Below are positions 37,048 to 44,534 of a stretch of DNA of 64,000 nt, one piece after another. How positions within the stretch are numbered: position 1 is the first letter of the stretch; every line of letters starts with the position of its first letter. Under the pieces are notes generated by a model. It saw only the letters and a list, made by a program, of their open reading frames with translations. It made no database searches and was not told the DNA's origin. Position numbers and translations under genes: made by a program. The stretch comes from Neobacillus sp. DY30 (lineage in GTDB: Bacteria; Bacillota; Bacilli; Bacillales; Cytobacillaceae). The stretch lies in contig NZ_CP126093.1 of NCBI RefSeq assembly GCF_030123065.1, forward strand, positions 2,174,001 to 2,238,000, given 5' to 3'.

Positions 37048-38509
37048 ATTATTTTTTATCCTAACATCGATTATTCTTCTTTTTGTCATCTTAACCCAGT
37101 TTTTCGGCATCCTTTTCCTTGAGGATTTTTATATTTCTTCAAAAAAGAAGTATTTAAAGGAAAGTCTTGGACAAGTACAGCAAATCGTATCTACAGAAAC
37201 TGATTATGAAAACAGCCTTGCTGCTCTGCAAGATAATAAAAATATTAATATCTTCATTACCGATAAAGAATACAATATTATTTTTTTGACCGCTCTTCTA
37301 AAACGTAAGGATAAAATTCCGGTTGACACTGGTAAATTATTGGATAAACATGAAGAACATATAAATGATGAGATTGGTCGTTTATCGGAAGAACAAGAGA
37401 TTGTCACACGTACAGATCCAAGGACAGGTACTGAATTCTTGAGTTTATATTCTATTATTGAACTTCCAGATGATGTGGAAGGGTATGTAGAGATTAGCTC
37501 ATCCATCGATGCCATGAAAGATAGCATCCATGCAGCAAGTAATTTTATTCTTTATTTATCAATAGTGGTTACCATAATCGGAACGTGTATCATTTTTTAT
37601 GTGTCTAGAAAGATTTCAAAGCCAATTGAAAAGATCGGCATGTTAACCGCTGATATGGCTAATCTAGATTTTTCACAAAGAATTGAAGTCAACTCAAATG
37701 ATGAAATAGGTGATCTTTGTAAAAATATCAATTTGCTATCTGTAAAGTTAGATAAAACTCTAAATGAGCTTGCCAATGCTAATCTTCAATTGAAAAAAGA
37801 TATCGAGATGAAAGAACGAATTGATCAATCAAGAAAAGAATTAATAGCCAATGTTTCACATGAACTTAAAACTCCTATTTCGCTCATTGCAGGTTATTCG
37901 GAGGGGCTTAAGGTAAATGTAAATAAAGAGGATAAGGATTTTTACTGTGATGTCATTATTGATGAAGCGGAGAAAATGAACAGATTAGTACTAAGCCTTC
38001 TAGACCTTTCTCAGGTTGAAGGTGGATTCAAACAAATGAAGAAAGAATTTATTACCGCAAACGAAATCATTGAAATTACTCTTGAGAAATTCAGATTGAT
38101 TTTTAAAGAAAAAGAGATTGATGTAGAAGTTTCATGTGATGGTGATTGTTTGGTCGATGCAGATCCAGAAAGAATAGAACAGGTTTTAACAAACTATCTT
38201 ACCAATGCTATAAATCATGTTGATGATAGAAAAATAATAATACTAAGAGCACACGAGCAAGAGGAAAAAGTGGTAGTTAGTGTTTTTAATACCGGAAATC
38301 CTATTTCTGCTGATGAAATGGATAAAATATGGGACAGCTTTTACAAAATTGACAAAGCTCGTACCCGTGAATATGGTGGTTCTGGCCTCGGATTAACTAT
38401 TGTAAAAGCGATAATAGAGGCACACGATGGAAAATATGGCACCACCAATCATAAAGAAAGTGTAGAATTTTGGTTCAGCTTAAATAAGCAGCATCATACA
38501 GCTCCTTAA
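37025..38509 (+). CDS. Membrane sensor histidine kinase
   Basis: 494 aa. TM1 is at about 8-30 and TM2 at about 173-194, with an extracytoplasmic sensor of about 140 residues between. Then come HAMP (SRKISKPIEKIGMLTADMAN), the phospho-acceptor H279 in ELIANVSHELKTPIS, and an HATPase domain with N box NYLTNAINHV and G box GGSGLGLTIVKAI. It is the partner of the upstream regulator. The signal is unknown; cell-envelope stress or an antimicrobial is plausible given the efflux genes. Confidence 0.94.
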   Translation: MRISIRVKLFFILTSIILLFVILTQFFGILFLEDFYISSKKKYLKESLGQVQQIVSTETDYENSLAALQDNKNINIFITDKEYNIIFLTALLKRKDKIPVDTGKLLDKHEEHINDEIGRLSEEQEIVTRTDPRTGTEFLSLYSIIELPDDVEGYVEISSSIDAMKDSIHAASNFILYLSIVVTIIGTCIIFYVSRKISKPIEKIGMLTADMANLDFSQRIEVNSNDEIGDLCKNINLLSVKLDKTLNELANANLQLKKDIEMKERIDQSRKELIANVSHELKTPISLIAGYSEGLKVNVNKEDKDFYCDVIIDEAEKMNRLVLSLLDLSQVEGGFKQMKKEFITANEIIEITLEKFRLIFKEKEIDVEVSCDGDCLVDADPERIEQVLTNYLTNAINHVDDRKIIILRAHEQEEKVVVSVFNTGNPISADEMDKIWDSFYKIDKARTREYGGSGLGLTIVKAIIEAHDGKYGTTNHKESVEFWFSLNKQHHTAP

Positions 38510-38527
38510 AACAGGTGCTGTTTTTTT
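38498..38527 (+). terminator. Terminator overlapping the kinase stop codon
   Basis: ACAGCTCCT and AGGTGCTGT pair with one mismatch. The stop codon lies in the loop, and a T run follows. Confidence 0.65.
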
Positions 38528-38571
38528 ATGCATTTTTATTCTTGTTTCGTTAATAGTTTATTAATTAAATC

Positions 38572-38603
38572 TTCACATAGCCATCACAAACCCTTTCTAA
38601 AAT
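38572..38603 (+). promoter_or_regulatory. 11-bp direct repeat and -10 of the efflux operon
   Basis: TTCACATAGCC (38572-38582) directly followed by ATCACAAACCC (38583-38593), then TAAAAT (38598-38603). It matches the repeat at 36284-36305 in spacing and in most bases, pointing to control by the neighbouring response regulator. Confidence 0.5.
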
Positions 38604-38652
38604 AAAGCTTGTAAAACTAGTCCATTGTAAATTAGGAAAGGGTTGAACCATA

Positions 38653-39801
38653 TTGAAGAAAAAGGCAATCGCAATTATTCTGTCCTGCTCGTTTGGTATA
38701 TCATTATTAGCAGGATGTACCAAGGAAGCAGAAGCAGTCCCTGTAAAAACGTCTGAGCAAAAAGTAGTAAAAGGCAACTTGGAAGTTGGTCTTTCAGCAG
38801 ATGGTCGAATCAGCAGATCCATCACAAATTTAAATTTTGAAGTTTCAGGAACTGTAAAAAAGATTAATGTTGCGGTAGGACAACCTGTAAAAGCTGGCGA
38901 CATTCTTGCCGAACTTGATGATACGGATCTCCAGCTTGCCGTCACTCAAGCACAAAATGCACTTAGTAAGGCTGAGGCTAGCTATACAGACTCGGTAAAC
39001 CAACGGGAAATAAATCAAATGGAATCGAAAATAAAGGTTGATGAAGCTAAAGCTAGATGGGATGAAAAGCCTGATGACGGGTCTCTTAAAGCGGCATATG
39101 AACTTGAGCAAAAGAAGTATCAGAATTTAGTAAATAATAATTCTACGATTCAGAACGCTAAATTAAGTGTAGAAGAAGCAAAAAACAAACTGCAGGAAGC
39201 AAAGAATAATTTGAGCAAAATTTATCTAAAAGCCCCTATCGATGGTGAAATCATGAGCCTTAAATATAAGGTAGGTGAAGTTGTCACAGGAAGTCAGTCT
39301 GGTTCGAATAATAGTTCTGCTTCATCAGGGAGTGCATTTATGACCATTGTAGACCCAAGTGTCATCTATGTTAAAGCCACTGCTACAGAGACTGATATTT
39401 CAGGGATTGAAATCGGACAGCAAATGAGAGTGGCCATTGACTCTGTATCTCTTGAAAATGTTGCGGGCGAAGTCGTAACAGTTAGTGATACTCCTTCTAT
39501 TGATAGCTCTGGTGTTGTTACCTATGAAGTTACCGGAAAACTGGCAGAGCCAAATGACATTATTAAAGATGGAATGACAGCTTTTATTACCTTTTTAAAG
39601 AAAGAAAAGACAGATGTTCTGCTAGTACCAAACAAAGCGATTTTTGTTGAAGATGGTAAGCAATATGTGAATATTAAAACATCTAAAGAAGAACCTGAAA
39701 AAAGGGCTATTACAGGCGGCTTGACAAATGGTATCCAAACCGAAGTGGTTGAAGGTCTTAAAGAAGGAGAGACCGTTGTCATAGGTGGTGTACAAAAATG
39801 A
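38653..39801 (+). CDS. HlyD/YknX-type efflux adaptor lipoprotein
   Basis: 382 aa. A lipoprotein signal with lipobox LLAGC (C22) anchors it outside the membrane. It has barrel-sandwich halves (INVAVGQPVKAGDILAELDD and IYLKAPIDGEIMSLKYKVGE) around a coiled-coil hairpin (about 95-185, Lys/Glu/Ala-rich), then beta-barrel and membrane-proximal domains. TTG start. It overlaps the permease gene by 4 bases. Works with the permease and ATPase as a MacAB-like tripartite exporter. Confidence 0.92.
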   Translation: MKKKAIAIILSCSFGISLLAGCTKEAEAVPVKTSEQKVVKGNLEVGLSADGRISRSITNLNFEVSGTVKKINVAVGQPVKAGDILAELDDTDLQLAVTQAQNALSKAEASYTDSVNQREINQMESKIKVDEAKARWDEKPDDGSLKAAYELEQKKYQNLVNNNSTIQNAKLSVEEAKNKLQEAKNNLSKIYLKAPIDGEIMSLKYKVGEVVTGSQSGSNNSSASSGSAFMTIVDPSVIYVKATATETDISGIEIGQQMRVAIDSVSLENVAGEVVTVSDTPSIDSSGVVTYEVTGKLAEPNDIIKDGMTAFITFLKKEKTDVLLVPNKAIFVEDGKQYVNIKTSKEEPEKRAITGGLTNGIQTEVVEGLKEGETVVIGGVQK

Positions 39802-41063
39802 AATTAGTTGAGCAGTTACGTTCCGTTATGCTCAGCGTATCTACTAATAAGTTTAGAGTAATCCTGACATCGCTCGGAATTATTATCGGTACCTTTACCA
39901 TCATAATGGTTGTCGGTATTGGTAAAGCAAGTGAAAAAGCAGTAGAAGACCAGTTTAAGAGGCTTTCAGTTGAGAGTATTACCATCACAAAGGCACGTGG
40001 AGCGGGAGGCAGGGGGATGCCCGGCTCAACCTCATCGAAATCTTTGACAAAGCAAGAGGCGCTTCAGATGTCTGAACTCCTTACCAATGTTAAGAGTGTT
40101 GGAATTAGTATTGGAACATCATCAGACGTAGCAAATGGGTTAACCACTTCAACTGCAAGTATACAAGGAATCAATGAGGCTTATGCTGCTATCACCAATT
40201 TGACTCCATTAAGTGGAGATATTTTTACGGATGAAGATGGTGTATTACGAAACAAGGTTGTGGTTCTTGGTTACAATTTAGCGGATCTTTTGTTCGAAGG
40301 TGATATCAATTCAGCTGTTGGTTCAAAAATCTTGTTAAAAGGAACATCTTATACCGTTACAGGTGTTTTGAATCGTATAGGTGGTTCTGGAGGGATTAGT
40401 TCCGGCGGAGGAGCTATGGCAAGTTCAACAACTGCAGATGATATGGCGTTTATCCCTTATGATGTTGCATTAAAGTACACGACTGGTACTAGCGGTACAA
40501 GAGGTGGAGGCGGCGGGTCAGGAATGGTCACAATTATTGCCCAGGCAAACGACATTAACAGCGTTCAGCCTGCTATTGATGAAATTAAGCAATATATCGG
40601 AGAAATCACGGGTGACTCAGAATCGTATTCTGTTGTTGATGCAGGAAGTACGCTAGCATCTGCACAGGAGACGTCAAGTACCATGTCTGCCTTGTTGATA
40701 GCTGTTGCAGCTATTGTCATGATTGTAAGTGGAATCGGAATTATGAACGTGCTTATGGTGGCGGTTAAGGAACGAACACGTGAGATTGGAATTCTAAAAA
40801 GTATTGGTGCAGAGAGGAATGTCATACTCCTTGAATTCCTGTTCGAGGCAATAACTATCAGTTTGTGCGGCGGTTTGCTGGGGGTATTACTCAGTATATC
40901 TGCACCATGGGTACTATCATTTACGGAAATTGATTATTTACCTTCCCTTGAAGGGATTCTTCTAGGATTAGGATTTTCCGTGATTACCGGGGTTTTCTTT
41001 GGATACTATCCTGCTGCAAAAGCCTCCAAGTTAAAACCGATAGAAGCATTAAATTATGATTGA
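39798..41063 (+). CDS. MacB-like ABC transporter permease
   Basis: 421 aa. TM1 near residue 20-40 is followed by a large extracytoplasmic MacB periplasmic-core domain (about 45-290, with Gly/Ser-rich loops). Three C-terminal TMs (about 290-415) come after, with the FtsX/MacB motif MVAVKERTREIGILKSIGA between TM2 and TM3. The ATGA overlap with the adaptor gene shows coupled translation. Confidence 0.92.
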   Translation: MKLVEQLRSVMLSVSTNKFRVILTSLGIIIGTFTIIMVVGIGKASEKAVEDQFKRLSVESITITKARGAGGRGMPGSTSSKSLTKQEALQMSELLTNVKSVGISIGTSSDVANGLTTSTASIQGINEAYAAITNLTPLSGDIFTDEDGVLRNKVVVLGYNLADLLFEGDINSAVGSKILLKGTSYTVTGVLNRIGGSGGISSGGGAMASSTTADDMAFIPYDVALKYTTGTSGTRGGGGGSGMVTIIAQANDINSVQPAIDEIKQYIGEITGDSESYSVVDAGSTLASAQETSSTMSALLIAVAAIVMIVSGIGIMNVLMVAVKERTREIGILKSIGAERNVILLEFLFEAITISLCGGLLGVLLSISAPWVLSFTEIDYLPSLEGILLGLGFSVITGVFFGYYPAAKASKLKPIEALNYD

Positions 41064-41077
41064 TTGGAGTGGGAATT

Positions 41078-41710
41078 TTGAAAAAATTACGCTTACTAAA
41101 TATCTTGGCCACTGGTCTGATTGTTTTAACGATTGTCGGTTGTTCAAGCGCAGCTGCATCAGATGATCAAACCACAGCTGAACAGAGTACTAGAAAAGAA
41201 GCAAACTCGAAATCAGTAGATTTGGCAGAAGTTGATGTGTACGGTGAAGTATCAGAGGTAATTGGAAATGAAGTAACGTTGAAGCTCTTGAAGATACCTG
41301 ACATGTCAGCTGTGAACAGAGAAAAGGGTACTGGTGGCGCTCCAACTGATAGTAAAGCTGAAGGCGGAGCTGCAACCGGAACCCCTCCAACGGATGGAGC
41401 CGCAGCTGGAGCAGCCGGAGGAGGAGCAGGCGGCGGCATGAGAGAAAAGCAATATACAGGTGAAGTGAAAACCATTATTATTCCTGTCGGTACGCCTATT
41501 GTGTCAATGACCAGAGGGGAAGAGGGAATGGTGGAAACGGAAATCAGTATGAATGAATTAACCTCAGGAAATACATTGTCCATTTATTATCAGGAAGATG
41601 GAAAAACCATTGAGAAAATAACAATCAGAAAGCCAAGAACAGGGGGTGGGCAAGGTGGGCAAGGTGGTCAAGGTGGACCAGATGGACCAGGTTGGAAAAC
41701 CGGTAATTAG
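41078..41710 (+). CDS. Gly/Ala-rich lipoprotein of the efflux operon
   Basis: About 210 aa from the TTG at 41078, which GGAGTGGG precedes; the longest frame starts at 41060 and overlaps the permease stop. Signal peptide with lipobox TIVGC (C22). It then has an acidic region (VDVYGEVSEVIGNEVTLKLLK), a low-complexity Gly/Ala/Pro stretch (about 95-125), a beta-rich segment and a Gly/Gln-rich tail ([16 protein letters not shown]). I recognise no domain. The place between permease and ATPase suggests an accessory part of the exporter. Confidence 0.75.
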   Translation: MKKLRLLNILATGLIVLTIVGCSSAAASDDQTTAEQSTRKEANSKSVDLAEVDVYGEVSEVIGNEVTLKLLKIPDMSAVNREKGTGGAPTDSKAEGGAATGTPPTDGAAAGAAGGGAGGGMREKQYTGEVKTIIIPVGTPIVSMTRGEEGMVETEISMNELTSGNTLSIYYQEDGKTIEKITIRKPRTGGGQGGQGGQGGPDGPGWKTGN

Positions 41711-42395
41711 GATGACAAATATCAACAAGTCATATGGTAAAGCAGAAAGCAAAGTCAATGTTTTAAAAGAAGTATCATTAACGGTTGAACAAGGGGAATT
41801 TGTTGCCATTCTTGGTCCCTCCGGCTCTGGGAAAACAACATTGATGAACCTAATTGGTCTTATTGATACGGTTGACAGCGGGGATTATTTTCTAGATGGG
41901 GTAGATATTAAGGAGCATTCAGAAAAAAGCTATGCCAAAATCAGAAATGAAAAAATCGGCTTTGTCTTCCAAAAATTTAATCTTATTTCAAAATATACTG
42001 CCCTTTATAATGTAGCCCTGCCTCTTCTGCTTCGAGGTGAAAGCTATAAAAAGGCAAAACAGAAAGCAACAGAAACTCTGACTAGAGTAGGACTTGGTGA
42101 TCGCATTTATCACCGTCCCAACCAGCTCTCTGGAGGTCAGCAACAGCGGGTTGCCATCGCGCGTGCATTGGTCGGCGAATGTCCTTTGATTTTAGCCGAC
42201 GAGCCGACAGGTGCCCTTGACCAAAAAACAGGGAGGGAAGTGCTGTCCTTTATTCAAAACCTGAACAATGAAGGTAAAACTATTGTAATGATCACTCATG
42301 ATGAAAGTATTGCGTCAATGGCGAAAAGAATCATATATGTAGAGGACGGAAGGATTAAACAGGGAGAAAAGGTTAAGGAATTATCCTATAAGTGA
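41682..42395 (+). CDS. MacB/LolD-type ABC transporter ATPase
   Basis: About 237 aa. Walker [11 protein letters not shown] (K51), Q-loop VFQKFNL, signature [15 protein letters not shown], Walker [14 protein letters not shown]-loop MITHD. I start at the ATG 41682 because AAGGTGG lies five bases upstream; the frame is open to 41646. It overlaps the lipoprotein gene by 29 bases in another frame. Powers the adjacent permease. Confidence 0.94.
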   Translation: MDQVGKPVIRMTNINKSYGKAESKVNVLKEVSLTVEQGEFVAILGPSGSGKTTLMNLIGLIDTVDSGDYFLDGVDIKEHSEKSYAKIRNEKIGFVFQKFNLISKYTALYNVALPLLLRGESYKKAKQKATETLTRVGLGDRIYHRPNQLSGGQQQRVAIARALVGECPLILADEPTGALDQKTGREVLSFIQNLNNEGKTIVMITHDESIASMAKRIIYVEDGRIKQGEKVKELSYK

Positions 42396-42399
42396 TAAA

Positions 42400-42436
42400 G
42401 CATGAGTTGGTTTCAATATCCAACTCATGCCTTTTA
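42400..42436. terminator. Terminator between the efflux operon and narK
   Basis: GCATGAGTTGG and CCAACTCATGC form a perfect 11-bp stem, with a T-rich tail on the plus side. Confidence 0.75.
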
Positions 42437-42464
42437 GGCTTTTTATTTAATGATAGAACTCATA

Positions 42465-43664
42465 TTAAAAGGATGCACGATTTGACTCCAGGTTTTTCCT
42501 CCAGGATATTTGAGCCATGACTAAAACGATAAGAGCACATAATCCAACACCGGCTAAAATGTAAAATCCAGCAGCATACGTTCCTGTCATTTGTTTAAGT
42601 GACCCCAGTATGTTAGGAACAAAGAATCCACCCACGCCGCCAGCCGCTCCGACAATACCAGTGATCACACCAATTTCCTCCTGGAATCGCTGAGGAACTA
42701 ATTGGAATACCGCTCCATTTCCCATGCCAAGACAAAGCATCCCTATAAACAAAATTGCAATAGCAACAGGCAGGACAGGGAGCTGGCTTATGCTGAACAT
42801 AGTGAGACCAACTCCAATAAATAAGAAGGTTAACAAACGAACTCCGCCAATTTTATCTGCGATGTATCCGCCAACCGGTCGGAAAAAGCTTCCGGCCGCA
42901 ACACATAAGGTAACGAAATCACCAGCACGTACCTTTGTTAACTGATATTGATCTACAAAAAAGATGCTTAAAAAACTAGAAAGTCCAACAAAGCCCCCAA
43001 AGGTCACACTATAAAGAAGGCAGAAATATAAAGTATCCTTTTGTTTAAAAACCTGAAAATACTCTTTCATTGGTTTTGCTTTTGGCTGGGATGGAGCATC
43101 TTTGGCCATTACAACGTATAAAACAAACACGATAAGAAGAGGTAAAAGGGCAAGGCCCATTACATTATGCCAGCCGATATTTTCGGCCAAACGTGGTCCG
43201 AATAAAGTAGCCAATAGCGTACCGCTGTTCCCCGCACCTGCAATACCCATAGCCAATCCCTGTAAATGCGGCGGGTACCACCGGCTCGCCATTGGAATAG
43301 CTGCCGCAAAACTTGCACCTGCAACTCCAAGGAGTATTCCAATCAGGAAAAGTTCAGTAAGAGTTTGACCGAATAACCATCCCCATAGGAGTGGTATCAT
43401 TGTCACCGTCATCCCGATGACCGCTGTTTTTTTAGGACCAATTCGATCCGTTAAGAAACCGAGAATCAGCCGAAAAAAAGAACCGCTTAAGATAGGGACA
43501 GCTACTATTAAACCTCTCTCAGAAGGAGAAAGATTAAAATCGTTTGTGATATAAACCCCTAATGCCCCCAACATAACCCAAATCATGAAACTGATATCAA
43601 AGTATAGAAATGAAGCCACTAAAGATGGAGCATGGCCCGCCTTTTTTAAATCTGCTAATTTCAT
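42465..43664 (-). CDS. narK: Nitrate/nitrite transporter NarK (MFS)
   Basis: 399-aa, 12-TM major facilitator. The nitrate-signature-like regions are [37 protein letters not shown] and its repeat [15 protein letters not shown] and [20 protein letters not shown] (each read in part). The start is the ATG 43664 with AGAGGAG before it; the longer frame starts 18 bases upstream. It is transcribed away from nasBC, so it probably supplies nitrate for assimilation. A small frame lies upstream on the same strand. Confidence 0.92.
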   Translation of the reverse strand: MKLADLKKAGHAPSLVASFLYFDISFMIWVMLGALGVYITNDFNLSPSERGLIVAVPILSGSFFRLILGFLTDRIGPKKTAVIGMTVTMIPLLWGWLFGQTLTELFLIGILLGVAGASFAAAIPMASRWYPPHLQGLAMGIAGAGNSGTLLATLFGPRLAENIGWHNVMGLALLPLLIVFVLYVVMAKDAPSQPKAKPMKEYFQVFKQKDTLYFCLLYSVTFGGFVGLSSFLSIFFVDQYQLTKVRAGDFVTLCVAAGSFFRPVGGYIADKIGGVRLLTFLFIGVGLTMFSISQLPVLPVAIAILFIGMLCLGMGNGAVFQLVPQRFQEEIGVITGIVGAAGGVGGFFVPNILGSLKQMTGTYAAGFYILAGVGLCALIVLVMAQISWRKNLESNRASF

Positions 43665-43704
43665 CCTGTTTACTCCTCTCATTTGTTTATTATTCTATCA
43701 GGAG

Positions 43705-43788
43705 TTACCACCCGATATTTTTGGTTCCTTTTGAAAATAGGACTTTAGCTAGTAAAACGATGAATGAACCCAAGCCAATTTTTTTCAT
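43705..43788 (-). CDS. Possible 27-aa peptide upstream of narK
   Basis: ATG at 43788-43786, eight bases after AGGAGG, encodes a 27-residue peptide beginning MKKIGLGSFIVLLAKVLFSK and ending NIGW, stopped by TAA at 43707-43705. The first half is a positively charged, amphipathic or membrane-like helix. It sits 41 bases before the narK start, so it may be a leader peptide or a membrane micro-protein. Unrecognised; its main support is the good RBS. Confidence 0.4.
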   Translation of the reverse strand: MKKIGLGSFIVLLAKVLFSKGTKNIGW

Positions 43789-43963
43789 TTTCCATACCTC
43801 CTAATTTTTATAGTTTTAAGAATAATCTGACACTGTAAATTTGTCTCAATTGTTGTTAAGAAAGCTTACACATGTATTTTTTTCTTCCATGGGAAATCGG
43901 TATAATTACTAGGTTTTTGCTAATTAAAAACATCGAGGGAAAATCCATTGGACTCTACTATGA

Positions 43964-44297
43964 GATTTGTCCTTAAGGCCCCATATTGAGGACAAATCTA
44001 GTGGACACGTTAATGAGATTTGTCCTTAAGGCCCCAAATTGAGGACAAATCTAGTGGACACGTTAATGAGATTTGTCCTTAAGGCCCCAAATTGAGGACA
44101 AATCAGTGGACACGTTAATGAGATTTGTCCTTAAGGCCCCAAATTGAGGACAAATCTAGTGGACACGTTAATGAGATTTGTCCTTAAGGCCCATTATTGA
44201 AGACAATCCATTGGACTCTACAATGAGATTTGTCCTTAAGCCCCCATATTGAGGACAAATCTAGTGGATTCTAATATGGGATTTGTCCTTAAGATCC
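43964..44297 (+). repeat. Tandem palindromic array D, period 52-53 bp
   Basis: Seven units start at 43964, 44017, 44070, 44122, 44175, 44227 and 44280 (last one partial). Each has GATTTGTCCTTAA, nine bases, TTGAGGACAAATC and then about 18 bases like TAGTGGACACGTTAATGA. The arms equal those of array C 10 kb away, but loop (GGCCCCAAA or GGCCCCATA) and linker differ. It is located in the divergent gap between narK and nasB. The fifth unit has lost part of its right arm. Confidence 0.9.
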
Positions 44298-44433
44298 AGC
44301 ACAGAACGCAAAAACAGGAAAAGGTGTCTATAAGCTGTTCGCATTCCGACAGAACAACCCACAAAAAAAACAAAGCCATTCCGTATACCGGTCTTATTCA
44401 AACAGAGTACCTTTCCCTAAGAAAAAACTAGTA

Positions 44434-44450
44434 TGTAAGGAAATATAACG
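44434..44450 (+). promoter_or_regulatory. Candidate TnrA box upstream of nasB
   Basis: TGTAAGGAAATATAACG matches the nitrogen regulator TnrA consensus TGTNANAWWWTMTNACA at all but two positions, about 85 bases before nasB. TnrA activates nitrate assimilation genes when nitrogen is limiting. Confidence 0.5.
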
Positions 44451-44534
44451 TATTTCATTTTTTTATTTTGACTTTATGTAATAATTGGTGGCATTAAGTT
44501 TGATGTGAGAAAAAATAACAGCTGGAGGTTTAGA

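Noticed and set aside
41167..41583. 138-codon minus-strand Pro/Ala/Val-rich frame
   Set aside because: Antisense of the Gly/Ala-rich lipoprotein gene; composition is the mirror of its repeats.
44249..44431. 60-codon plus-strand frame
   Set aside because: Begins inside array D and has no RBS; the repeat explains the sequence.
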